Shown here in pieces: positions 10,999-20,595 of a stretch of 64,000 bases of DNA. The notes under the pieces were generated by a model. That model worked only from the letters and a program-made list of their open reading frames with translations. It had not been told where the DNA came from and did no database searches. Numbering within the stretch: position 1 is the stretch's first letter; each line of letters opens with the position of its first letter. The stretch lies in the NCBI GenBank assembly GCA_000818945.1, contig KN805393.1:280332-344331 (forward strand), in the 5' to 3' direction. Origin of the DNA: Schizochytrium sp. CCTCC M209059. Its lineage: Eukaryota; Sar; Bigyra; Thraustochytrida; Thraustochytriidae. The position numbers were made by a program, and so were the translations under genes.

Positions 10999-11781
10999 TT
11001 ACAGGTGCTGCTCTACCATGGAAGAGATAAAGTAAAAGACGGTCATGATCACGCCAATAGTATAGATGCCCGCCGACACAGAGGCAGAAGTAGCACAAAG
11101 AAGGACACCGCCCCAGATGGACACTGTCGCACCCAGGTATTGGGGATGGGGCACCACGCTAAAGGGGAAACCAAAGACCCAAGGAACGGTTTGCCCAAGG
11201 CGGCAACCATAATAAACGCCAGCCTCACCAATCGAATGGTAGACACCGCCGTTGAAGAGCTGACCAAGCATGAAGAGCTCGCCGGCAAGAATGAGCTGCG
11301 CCGTGCTTCGGGAACCTAGAAACGTCAAGGCCTCGTGCGGAAGTTTAACGAGGTTGTTGGTTGACAGCCAATAGTCGAGACCAAAGTACCAGACGGCGAG
11401 AGCGCAGGCTTGAAAGCCCTTGATGCCGTGAGCCATCATAGCAAAGACCTGAAAAGGCTCACCGATGGGCTTGACGAGCCGATAAAAGATGCTTGCGTTG
11501 GTCCAGACGATAAAGTAAAAGACGTGAGGGGTCGAGAGCGCAGCCACAATGTACCAGAAGCGCGGATCGTCAAGAAATCCATGTTCGTTCATTGCCTGTT
11601 TGATATGCAGGTCCTTGACGAGATTCTGCGCCAACTCTTGGGGGCTTTGCTTCTCAAGGGCAACGAGAATAAGCCACGGCACGGCCACGGCTACGAAAAT
11701 GGCGCCCTGCAGCATACGGTCCGTGTAGGGTCCCTCTGCCTTGGCCGTCATGGCTTCATCTGCCTTTGCGGCGGCTTGAGA

Positions 11782-11813
<32 letters not shown>

Positions 11814-11856
11814 CCGCGCCCTTGGCTTTCTTTCGCTGTATGGGCACGGAGGACAT
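10999..11856 (-). CDS. Phosphatidyl-N-methylethanolamine N-methyltransferase (PEMT family)
   Basis: This protein is predicted to methylate phosphatidyl-N-methylethanolamine or the dimethyl form with S-adenosylmethionine, giving phosphatidylcholine at the endoplasmic reticulum. With the ATG at 11854-11856 it has 285 residues. A polar N-terminus with nine consecutive glutamines is followed by hydrophobic membrane segments and the PEMT signature region near the C-terminus: G-V-Y-Y-G-x-R-L-G, V-P-W-V-x-G-F-P and H-P-Q-Y-L-G. These resemble the SAM-binding and HPQYxG motifs of the family. The reading frame stays open upstream to an ATG at 12093, but that segment is low in complexity and includes a run of methionines, so I prefer the downstream start. 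An ATG a few codons away would change little. Confidence 0.85.
11782..11808 (-). repeat. CAG trinucleotide run encoding polyglutamine
   Basis: Nine CAG codons in a row on the minus strand, inside the N-terminal extension of the PEMT-like protein. Confidence 0.9.
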
Positions 11857-13895
11857 GCTGCTGCTGATGCTCCTTCCGAAAACGCAAGGCGCTCCTGGGC
11901 TCGATCGCTTGCTCGGGAGCACGATGCTCTCTGCGCACTGCCAGCTCAATACAGCGCAGACAGCGAACGGAGCCAGCGACTGACCAAAGCAGGTGACCGT
12001 GCGGCCCTTCACGTCGACAAAGTTGTACTGCCCTGCCAATCGATCAATCGATCGATCGATCTTGCAGTGCGCACGCAACATCATCATCATCATGTCGCAG
12101 CGGCTACGGTATTCTCTATGTTAGAGTATATACTTAGATACGACGTACTTTTTGCTCAAGAATGCAGTATATTCTGTACAAATCTGCATCTAACATACCT
12201 TGACGCAGAATATGCTATGACAATTTGCATCTTTCATTATACGACCGTGCGTTGCGGAGACCGCGGTATGGCAATAGTGAGTACTGACTGTGACTGCAAG
12301 AGGAAAGGGGTGTGCGCGAGATCCGTTTCAAATGAAATTAAGTTCAGGTCCCCGCGCCGCGGGCCTAGCTGTCGGCTGCGGCCTGCTAGACTGGGGGACC
12401 TATTGCATGCACAGCCAGTCAAGGCGCGAGCGAAAGAGAAGCTGCAGCGGAGATCTCGCCATCTCTGCGACGGACTTTACGGCCTTGAAAGCACGATATC
12501 TTGTGTTGGTGGCCTTGCTGCGAAGGTAATCTAATCTCTCCGCCCCAAGCATTCACACAAGCAAGCTAGCAAGCTTACCACGAACGAGCGGAAATTTTGT
12601 CAGTTGCGAAGCGAGCGATTGACTGTGAACGAGGAGCGAGTGCTCGCTCGTTCGAGCTCGGTCGCTTCCTCGAAAGGAGAGACAATGAATAGATGCGTTG
12701 CGAGGCAGCCCCTCAGAGGAGGTCAGGCTTGCTTGCTTTGGAGCGAAGATAACTAATTAAATGCCTGCCTGGACGATTTCGAAAGCAATGAACGGCGCAG
12801 CCTTTGTTTCCCTGGAGGAGTTTGCCTCGAAAGCGGTAACGAGCTGGCCACCTCGTTGGCGTTCAGGGTCGTCGCGGTTTCTTGCTGTAGGCTTCGGCGC
12901 CTTCGCCCCGCAGTGCTCGTGTGTATTGCGGCGCGGCGCGGAGGTCTGGCCGCGGACCCTGCGTGCAAGGCGACACACAGCTCGCTCCTCGCGCTTCTCG
13001 CGCGCCTCCGCGCGACGCGAGTGCGCGCAGATTGATCATAATTATTCGATTTCGGCCAAAATTAAACTTCGAGGTCAAGTTGCAGATTTCTAGCCAGGCA
13101 CTCTAAAGGTTTCCTGCCCAGGCTCGTCCTCGTCCTCGTCCTCCGCGACAGAAAGCGTCGACTTCCTCGTTTTCTTCGCTTTTTGTCGCTGCGAGCCGCG
13201 CGCAAAATCTCCGAAGAGGGCCGCCCCCATTCGTTCGTTCGATCGATCGATCGATCGTTCGTTCATTCGTTCGTTGTTTTCCTCACCTTTCTCCCTTCCT
13301 TCCTTCCTTTCTTCCTTCCTTCCTTCTTTCTCTACCCCTTCTTGTTCTCCTCAAAACGCTAAACAGAGCAGCGACGAGGCGCAAGCCGCGCCGCCGACGG
13401 CCCGCGCCAGCAGGCCGCAGACTCGCTCGGGAGACCAATCGCGAGCGCGCTCGCCCGCTCGCTCGGGAGAACAGTCGCGCGCACGCACACGTTCACGCAC
13501 GCACGCACGCTCGCTCGGCGCGACGCGCGCGGAGCGGAGGCGAGCGAGAGCGAGAGCGAGAGAGAAGACGAAGAGCGAGCTGCGCGCTCGTTGCCGCGCC
13601 ATCTCGAGGCCGCCTCACGGCGCGCACGGGTCTCGCGCAGAGCCGCGCAGCGAGCACGCGCACGCGAGCGCGCGAGCACCCGCGCCAGCGCCAGCGCCGC
13701 GCGGGCCAGGCGCGGGACGGTCCGGAGAGGAAGGCAGACGGCCAAGAGATTTCCAGGGTTTGAACGCGCGGCAAGGAGGAGAACCCGCTGCTCGCAGGCC
13801 GTGTGCAGCTCCGTTCATAGCCGTGCAGGCAGCACAACTTCAAAACACAACACGGCGCAGATCGCGTCGTGGCGAGGTAACAAGTAGAAGCCACG
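11857..13895. other. Long divergent intergenic region without recognised gene
   Basis: About 2 kb separate the divergent PEMT-like (-) and phosphatase-kinase (+) genes. An AT-rich island lies at about 12110-12240, with imperfect inverted pieces around TATATAC and GAATAT. ATCG-type microsatellites lie near 12036-12060 and 13231-13276, a TTCC/pyrimidine tract at about 13284-13332, and very GC-rich GAGC-repeated sequence fills 13430-13700. Open frames on both strands are compositionally driven and have no motif I recognise. Confidence 0.5.
13231..13276. repeat. TCGT/GATC tetranucleotide microsatellite
   Basis: TCGT units flank a run of GATC/ATCG units. A pyrimidine-rich TTCC tract follows from about 13284 to 13332. 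Confidence 0.85.
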
Positions 13896-16800
13896 ATGGA
13901 TAACCGCGATGAACCGATTCCGGTGGCGAAACTCAAGGCGGCCAAGTCGAGCGCTGAAGATCTCGCGCATAGCCTGATCCCGGAGACGCTCGACAAATGC
14001 ACGGCACCGGAACCTGACGTGGAGGATGGACTCACGCAAGACGAAAAGTTCTTGGCCATTAGCCGTCTCGAAGTGTCCGGCCGCACGCGATCGTCCAAGG
14101 AAGCGCAAACCCGGGAGATTTATCGTTTTGAGGGCGAAAACGCGGCGGCATCGGGCGAGGCAGAAGGCGCGACAGGGGCGTCGAGCAACGGGCCAAAGTC
14201 CAAGTCACCCGTGCTAACCTTGCGGTACGGCTGGGTGTGCCAGTGCGGCTTTTACCCCGAGGATCTGAGCAAAAAGAACCAGGACAACCTCTTGGTGGCA
14301 CCAGACTTGGGACCCAAATACCCTGATTTAAGTCTTTTTGGCGTCTTTGACGGTCATGGGCGCTACGGCACAGAATGTAGCACATATGCCGTCGACAAAT
14401 TTAGCAAATGCATGCTGCATCACAAGCAGCTACGCTCGGCTCCCGAAACCGCTTTTGAAGACTCGTTGATCAAGGTGAACAAGGAGATGCACAAGCAAAA
14501 GCGCAAGCGCAAGGGCCCCACCTTTTTTGATGACACGCTCGCAGGGACAACATGCATCTCTGCCCTCTTTGTAGAGGATGATGTGATTGTGGCCAATGTG
14601 GGTGACTCTCGGGCGATCCTTGCGACTGACATGGGTGGGGGGCGCATCATGGCGCAGCCGCTCAGCGCCGATCAGACGCCGTACCGCGCGGACGAGCGCG
14701 ATCGGTGCAGACAGGCCGGCGCTGTCGTCATGACCATGGATCAGCTCGAGGGCTACAAGCCCTATGATCCGAGTGTGGAGGAATGGGGCGACGAGGAGGA
14801 CGACGGCGGCGATCCACCCCGCCTGTGGCTTCCCAACAAGGGGTGCCCCGGCGTTGCTTTTACGCGGAGTCTTGGCGATGAAATGGCCGAGTCGATTGGG
14901 TGCTGCCCAAACCCGGAAGTCCTTCGCCGGAAATTGACGCCGCACGACCGCTTTATTGTCATCGCCAGTGACGGCGTCTTTGAGTTCCTTTCGTCGCAGA
15001 CCGTGGTGGACATGGTTGCTAAGTTCGACGACCCCTATGAGGCAGCGCGCGCTCTTGTGACTGAGTCGTACAAGTTGTGGCTGCACTACGAAGTGCGCAC
15101 CGATGACATCACGGCCATTGTCATTTTCACGGAGCACCACGAGGCTGCCAAGGTGGGCTTGAATAACTTATCCCCCGAACGCAACCCGGAGATGGGTATG
15201 ACCTTGTCGACTACGGGCTCCTTTCGCAGTTACGACGCCCTCTTGGCCATGGAGAAGCAGAATCGTCCTGTGCGGCGCGAAATGTCGCGCACGAAGCGCG
15301 CGCTCATCGAGGCATCGACCGTTTTTGAAGAGGAGGAGGAAGACGACGATGACGCCGAGTCTGAGCGGCCGCCCAAGTCTGCCGAGGAGATCGAGGAGAT
15401 CAAAATGGCGATTTCGACCAACTTTCTGTTCCAGCACCTCAACCCGATGCAGCTCGATGAGGTTCTGGCCGCCTTTGAGTCAAAGCCCGTCAAGGCGGGG
15501 GAGACGATCATTTCGCAAGGCGAGCACGGTGACAACTTTTACGTGGTTGGGTCCGGCGAGTACGACTGTTTTCTCAAACAGGAAGGTTCCGAGGAACAGC
15601 GCAAGGTGCACACCTATGTCTCGCGCGCCGGCGGTGTGGGCAACCCTTCCTTTGGCGAGCTCGCACTCATGTATTCCAAGCCTCGTGCGGCCTCGGTAGT
15701 GGCCAAGACAGACGGCCAGCTCTGGGCTCTGGGTCGCAAGACGTTCCGGCGTGTTCTGATCAAGCGCCCGAACAAGGAGCTGATTCGCGTTCTTCGCACG
15801 GTCAAGATTTTGGAGACCTTGGGCAAGGGCCAGCTCCAGCGTCTTGCGGATCAAGTGTCGGAAGTCTCGTACAACGATGGCGAGACCATCATTAAGCAGG
15901 GCGACATGGGCGACACAATGTACATTGTCAAGGAAGGCGGGGTGCGATGTCTGATCTCCGAAGAGTCAGATCCGGCCAAGATTGATCCGTCCAAGGGCAA
16001 GGAGGTGATGCGGCTCGAGCCAGGCAGCTACTTTGGCGAACGCTCATTGCTCAATGCCGAGCCCCGTGCTGCGAGCGTGCTCTCGGTGGGCAAGACTATT
16101 TGCTTTTACATTAGCAAAAATTCGTTTGAGCAGGTGCTCGGTCCCCTGGGGGACATCATTGCGCGCCATGCGCGAAAGCGCGAGCTCGAGAGTCTGGCAG
16201 CGGCGGATATGCCCATCCGCTGTGCCGCAGCCGGGGTCCCCTTTGACGTTCCGCTCGAGGGCGTGACGCCCAAAGCCGTGATTCACACCTCGGACACAAT
16301 TCGCTACCGCGTCGTCAACGTCCGCGGCGCGGAGTCCCCGTGTACGCTGAAATCCTTTGATCGCAAGGCCGTGATGGCTGCGAAAACGGAGAACATGCCA
16401 CTCCGCGACCGCGCGCTCCTACCCATTGCCGCTGTCGAGGAGCTTCCCTCGCTCATTGCTGATACTTCGCGTCGGAGCCACGATGGTGCGACGCAAGGTA
16501 TTTCGCGTGGCTTCAGCAACCATGGCCGCTCCGGCGCGGGTGGAAGCGCCTCGGTCAGTGTGTACGAGCCGATCTTCCCCATTCTCAAGACATTTGTAGG
16601 CCACGATGGCCTGCACGTGGCTCTTGCGGGCGTTGCTTGCGGTACGCTGCACGACTTCATGGCGGAGCCCCTGGAGGAGGATGTGGTTCGTTTTGTGGCT
16701 GCTAATATTGTCGTCATTTTGGACCGCCTGCACGAGCGCAATATTCTCGCTCGCTCGATCAATCCGCAGACGCTCATGCTTAACTCGCAAGGCTACGTTT

Positions 16801-17318
16801 CTCTGGCAGATCTTGGTTGCGGAAAGTACATGGAGGATACGAGTATTCGCACCTTTACCATGTGCGGGGATCCTGGCTATGTTGCTCCTGAGCAGGTGCT
16901 CAACGCGGGTCACGGCCTAGAGGTTGACTTTTGGGCCTTGGGCATTCTCACGTATGAAATGCTCACATCAAAGTTGCCCTTTAACGAGACGGACCTCTTT
17001 TCGCAGATCACGAACTTTGATCCGAACTCGCTTGACTTGCCCAAAGAACTCTCCAAGGAGGCTCGCGACTTTCTTCACGATCTTCTTCAGCCCTCGCCGG
17101 ATCGCCGTCTTTCGAACCTTGAGGACACGCGTCAGCACCCATTTCTAGCCAAGGTTGATTTCGACGCCATTTGCACTGGAACCTTTCCCTCGCCGCTTCA
17201 CGAGGCTGCGCAGAACGCCCTGCAGGACATTTTGACCACGCCTACTCCGCGTGTGGAGGCCATTGACTCGGGAACTCTTGAGAAGATCCCCATCTCTGCA
17301 TGGTTCAAGAACTTTTGA
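13896..17318 (+). CDS. PP2C phosphatase - two cyclic-nucleotide-binding domains - kinase-like fusion
   Basis: This single-exon gene encodes 1140 residues. A PP2C serine/threonine phosphatase domain spans about 110-425, with metal-binding motifs FDGHG (151-155), GDSRA and SDGVFEF, and D-D-I-T near its end. Two cyclic-nucleotide-binding domains follow (about 505-620 and 625-750); each has FGE(R/L) and PRAAS phosphate-binding cassettes. A protein-kinase-like domain related to the PKG/PKA group occupies about 830-1110, with ADLG (971-974), a G-D-P-G-Y-V-A-P-E segment and DFWALGILTYEML. The order matches the plant phosphatase-CNB-kinase proteins (cGMP-dependent type). The catalytic loop is altered: HRDLKPEN reads ARSINPQT, so the catalytic Asp is Ser954, the Lys is Asn956 and the metal-binding Asn is Thr959. 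No glycine-rich loop is clear. The phosphatase looks active and the kinase looks dead, so the protein may be a cyclic-nucleotide-regulated phosphatase. Confidence 0.93.
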   Translation: MDNRDEPIPVAKLKAAKSSAEDLAHSLIPETLDKCTAPEPDVEDGLTQDEKFLAISRLEVSGRTRSSKEAQTREIYRFEGENAAASGEAEGATGASSNGPKSKSPVLTLRYGWVCQCGFYPEDLSKKNQDNLLVAPDLGPKYPDLSLFGVFDGHGRYGTECSTYAVDKFSKCMLHHKQLRSAPETAFEDSLIKVNKEMHKQKRKRKGPTFFDDTLAGTTCISALFVEDDVIVANVGDSRAILATDMGGGRIMAQPLSADQTPYRADERDRCRQAGAVVMTMDQLEGYKPYDPSVEEWGDEEDDGGDPPRLWLPNKGCPGVAFTRSLGDEMAESIGCCPNPEVLRRKLTPHDRFIVIASDGVFEFLSSQTVVDMVAKFDDPYEAARALVTESYKLWLHYEVRTDDITAIVIFTEHHEAAKVGLNNLSPERNPEMGMTLSTTGSFRSYDALLAMEKQNRPVRREMSRTKRALIEASTVFEEEEEDDDDAESERPPKSAEEIEEIKMAISTNFLFQHLNPMQLDEVLAAFESKPVKAGETIISQGEHGDNFYVVGSGEYDCFLKQEGSEEQRKVHTYVSRAGGVGNPSFGELALMYSKPRAASVVAKTDGQLWALGRKTFRRVLIKRPNKELIRVLRTVKILETLGKGQLQRLADQVSEVSYNDGETIIKQGDMGDTMYIVKEGGVRCLISEESDPAKIDPSKGKEVMRLEPGSYFGERSLLNAEPRAASVLSVGKTICFYISKNSFEQVLGPLGDIIARHARKRELESLAAADMPIRCAAAGVPFDVPLEGVTPKAVIHTSDTIRYRVVNVRGAESPCTLKSFDRKAVMAAKTENMPLRDRALLPIAAVEELPSLIADTSRRSHDGATQGISRGFSNHGRSGAGGSASVSVYEPIFPILKTFVGHDGLHVALAGVACGTLHDFMAEPLEEDVVRFVAANIVVILDRLHERNILARSINPQTLMLNSQGYVSLADLGCGKYMEDTSIRTFTMCGDPGYVAPEQVLNAGHGLEVDFWALGILTYEMLTSKLPFNETDLFSQITNFDPNSLDLPKELSKEARDFLHDLLQPSPDRRLSNLEDTRQHPFLAKVDFDAICTGTFPSPLHEAAQNALQDILTTPTPRVEAIDSGTLEKIPISAWFKNF

Positions 17319-17609
17319 GGGAAAAAGAAAATGAAGAAGAAGAGCAGAAACAAAGCATTGAGCATTGTGAAGTTATGTGTTGTATCGCACGATCGCCATG
17401 CCCGCCCTTCGTCAGCATCATCAGTCAGCATGCGTTATCATCGTCAAGATCATGGCATGAATGTGTAATCTTTCTTGTGGTTGTCGCCAGATAAGTATCA
17501 TCATCAAGATCATTATCTTAAAACCTTGATTGCTTTTGTACAAACCTGCACAACTTAATTTTGTGGTTGCCAATGCCTGAGCTGAAGAGACAACTTGCAG
17601 AGAAGCATC

Positions 17610-17709
17610 GTGGTCGCATTTACCTACAGCACCAGCCATCTGTAGACAAATCAATTCTAGGTGGTTGTATGTGGTCGCATTTACTTGCAGCACCGACCAT
17701 GTGTAGAGA
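17610..17709. repeat. Direct repeat pair, about 40 bp
   Basis: Two imperfect copies, at about 17610-17649 and 17671-17709, share GTGGTCGCATTTAC, then GCAGCACC-like sequence, then a TGTAGA end. Confidence 0.75.
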
Positions 17710-17786
17710 AAGAAGCCTTGTTACTGATTTTGCTTGCTGCAACGGCTATCTGTAGGTAGGGACACTTTGGTGGCTGCTTTCTGTTT

Positions 17787-17892
17787 GCTGTTTTCTTGCA
17801 GCACCTTTGCGGTTGCTTTGACTTGTAGCACCTTTGCGGTTGCTGTTTTCTTGCAGCACCTTTGCGGTTGCTGTTTTCTTGCAGCACCTTTT
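17787..17892. repeat. 28-bp tandem repeat, about four copies
   Basis: Units begin GCTGTTTTCTTGCAGCACCT and end TTGCGGTT. Copies two and four are diverged. The GCAGCACC core is shared with the direct repeat just upstream, suggesting a common origin. Confidence 0.85.
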
Positions 17893-18528
17893 CGGGCTGA
17901 TCGACCGGACACCACACACCCGAGGGATTGGCTCGTGCCATTGTTCTCCGAATGCTACGAGTCGCCACCGCCGTGCCGGAGAGAACGCGCTCCTTCCTCT
18001 CCCACTGAGCCGCGCGTGCCGAAAGTGTCCGGAACCCGCGGCGGCAGATTTTCCGTTTCCCCGCGTTCGCTTAAGTACATAGGGGCTCTAACGAGAACGC
18101 ACCGGGGAAATCGGGGGAAACTTTTGAATTTTAAACGTTTGAACGGGGAATGCAGGGAAACGCACCGCGAGTGCGCTCTCGCTCGCCGCTCTCGCCGCGA
18201 GAGCAGACCAGAATCGCGGGAGCAGAGAAAAGCGACAAGACGACATTCCCAGCCAGCCGCGCGCGGCTTTGCGGAGAAACACGCAGCGGCGCCGCGCTAG
18301 CTCGCAGGCTCGCAGACGCTCGCGGGCACGCAGACGCTCGCAGGGCGCTCGCGCGTCGAGACCGCTCGCTCGCTCGCTCGCTCGCCCGCCCGCCAGCCAC
18401 GGCGCGGTGCGGCGCGGGGAGGTGAGACTGGGGCCGGAGCGAGATCGGGAACCGTAGGAAAAGATCGAGAGGGGCTCGTGGAAGGACTTGCGAACTTTCT
18501 GAAGAAAGTTCGAGTCCCACGGAGAAGA

Positions 18529-20205
18529 ATGACGACGGCGCGGACCATGGCGCGAGTGGAGATTGTGGCACAGCCGGAGGCGGTCTTTTGCAACGCAGAA
18601 GGCCCCATCGCAACGTACCTGCTCCGAGTGGCGTTTGTGCTTCGGTGCCGGAGCCTGGAGGCACTCGAGTCGCTGGGGAAGGTGAAATTGAGGTTTGGTC
18701 TGTGCGCCGAAGGTTCGCGCGAAACATTCGACAAGTTCCTGGACTTGCGCCCCGAAAAGTCGACGATGGAGCTGTCCAAGGATAACATGAGCGGACAAGT
18801 GTTTTTTCGCGTGCAAGGCATTTGCTCCAAGCACCTGAAGCAGGCCAGGTTCAAGCTTGCTATTCGCCCGCAATGCTCGCACGTGGCGGGAACCACCTCT
18901 GCCTTTTTCCTCGTCCTGACAAAACGCAGGCTTTTGCGAAAGGTGCACCGCGATATCGAGCGCGTACGACGCAGAGAGGTTCATCGTATCATAGACGGCT
19001 TTTTGCAGGTGTTCACGCCTAAGCTCGTGTCGTCGGCTTGCCTTAGAGCGTACATGACTCCATTTCTTAAAGTCTGTGGCATTTCTGAGAACGAGGCGCC
19101 CGATCATGGGTATCCCATGCTGGACCAGCAACCGCAGTACCTTGGTCCGCTCGAAGAACCTCGTTGGTTCAAGCTTGCCGGGTCTGAGACGATGGTCAAG
19201 GTGGAGAGCACGCCGCTGGCACCAGTTCAGCAAGTGAATCAAACGTGCACCAGGCTGAGCCCTCACAATGCTCGCAAGCGAAGCGCGCCGCTCTCGTCTT
19301 GCGTTTCTCGCAAGCAGCGCAAAACATCAAAAGAACCAATGACGAAGCTGACCGACTTGAAACTCGAAGCTCCGAGCGAGAAGGAAGCGGTTCGTAATGT
19401 ACCAACGGACTCGCCGCGTTCCAAGTATATTATTCGCAATCACTGCGTGACGCCCTCTCCACCCCCCGCGTCCCCGTCTTCGTCATCCTCATTGGCAGCG
19501 GCCGCGAGAGTGCGAGGCGCTACCGCTTCATCCTCATCGTGCTTGGCATTTGTCTCTGCCAAGCAGCTCTTTGCCTCGAATCCGACGCAGCCGCCGTCGC
19601 AGCTCTTTGGCTTCGACGACACTTTCGGGATGGACGGTGATATCCCAGGAGACGCCTTTGTGCTGATGGATGCTCCATGCACAGAGAACGACAAAGACTA
19701 CGACACGGATTCGCAGGCTTCGTGTGTGCCAGAAAACGAGATCACAAGCGGCGATGCAGACGCCGATTTTTTCCACGTGAGTGCCCTGGCAGACAAGCAC
19801 TGGCAAGAAGACGCGAGCCTTGGCAAAGATGAAGGTCGCAACAGTACCTTTTTGAAACGTCTCAATTCGCTTGCAAGCGAGGGTCGCTCTCCGCCCTTGG
19901 AATTAAATGCTGCAGCATGGAGCAAGAACATGTCTATAACTGATGAAGCGACGAGAACGCCAAAGAAGGTCGAGACCGATGGCCAATGCGGCAAGAAAAC
20001 CGAAGAACTCAAGCGAGCGGACTCTCTCGCGAGCTACTTTGACTTGAGCTCGTGGCGGCGTGCTTCCTTTTCGAGCCATCGGAGTCTTACGGCACTGCCC
20101 GAGTCTGGCATGGATAACTTTGAACCACTGCGCCTGGACCAAGTTTGGAGTACGTCAGAGCGCGGGTCGCACGAGGGCAGTGACCTTGCGGACTTTATCA
20201 TTTGA
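18529..20205 (+). CDS. Hypothetical protein, 558 residues, with conserved-looking N-terminal domain
   Basis: I do not recognise this protein. The ATG at 18529 gives 558 residues; the frame is open a little further upstream but without an ATG, and another ATG lies at 18547. Residues 1-140 look like a compact beta-rich domain, ending in a stretch with F-F-L-V-L-T-K-R-R. The layout is loosely reminiscent of immunoglobulin-like DNA-binding domains of some transcription factors, but this is only an impression. The remainder is low-complexity and acidic/Ser-rich, with basic patches such as RKQRK, and could be an activation or regulatory region. No transmembrane segment or signal peptide is visible. 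It is transcribed towards the convergent bHLH gene. Codon composition is like its neighbours, so it is probably a real gene of unknown function. Confidence 0.7.
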   Translation: MTTARTMARVEIVAQPEAVFCNAEGPIATYLLRVAFVLRCRSLEALESLGKVKLRFGLCAEGSRETFDKFLDLRPEKSTMELSKDNMSGQVFFRVQGICSKHLKQARFKLAIRPQCSHVAGTTSAFFLVLTKRRLLRKVHRDIERVRRREVHRIIDGFLQVFTPKLVSSACLRAYMTPFLKVCGISENEAPDHGYPMLDQQPQYLGPLEEPRWFKLAGSETMVKVESTPLAPVQQVNQTCTRLSPHNARKRSAPLSSCVSRKQRKTSKEPMTKLTDLKLEAPSEKEAVRNVPTDSPRSKYIIRNHCVTPSPPPASPSSSSSLAAAARVRGATASSSSCLAFVSAKQLFASNPTQPPSQLFGFDDTFGMDGDIPGDAFVLMDAPCTENDKDYDTDSQASCVPENEITSGDADADFFHVSALADKHWQEDASLGKDEGRNSTFLKRLNSLASEGRSPPLELNAAAWSKNMSITDEATRTPKKVETDGQCGKKTEELKRADSLASYFDLSSWRRASFSSHRSLTALPESGMDNFEPLRLDQVWSTSERGSHEGSDLADFII

Positions 20206-20595
20206 ACAAAAGAATCGAGAGACAAGGGGCAGAGAGAAAAGAAGAAAAGAAATGCCTCTCTCGCATCATTGAAGATCGAACAGAAAAATGATCATTCCAA
20301 CCTATTCATGATTCTCTCCTTTGCCATTGATTACGAATGATCATTTTAATTTTCAAACTTTCCGTCTTGCTCACAACTACACTCCACAAGAGTCTTTCTT
20401 CCGAGCTTTTCTTTGCCAAAAGGAATAACAAAATGAAAGAGTGAAGTCGTTAATAGATTGATTACCCGGTGTGAAAGGCTAAGATGAAGACGAGGAAGCG
20501 GGGCAGTGGCAGGTCGAGCACGCAAGCGTACAGTAGACTCAGCAAACAACACATAGACAAATACAAGCGCCGCAGATCGAGATCGCCCCCAACGC
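20206..20595. other. Convergent 3' flanks
   Basis: AT-richer 3' region between the hypothetical gene (+) and the bHLH gene (-). Nothing else is recognised. Confidence 0.5.

Larger units (their letters stand above)
17319..18528. other. Intergenic region with degenerate direct repeats
   Basis: Two pairs of degenerate direct repeats lie at 17560-17900 and are listed separately. Further right are a GC-rich promoter-like stretch and a GCTC microsatellite (about 18366-18390). The open frame that runs through the repeats from about 17734 to 18300 has no motif and is not supported as a gene. Confidence 0.6.

Noticed and set aside
11410..12534. 374-codon plus-strand open frame
   Set aside because: It is antisense to the PEMT-like gene, includes the reverse of the CAG run as a leucine run, and has no recognisable domain.
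17787..17892. CRISPR-like repeat array
   Set aside because: Units are contiguous and have no spacers, and the window is eukaryotic.
17734..18300. Open frame through the 28-bp repeats
   Set aside because: The protein is only the translated repeat followed by Arg-rich, compositionally biased sequence.
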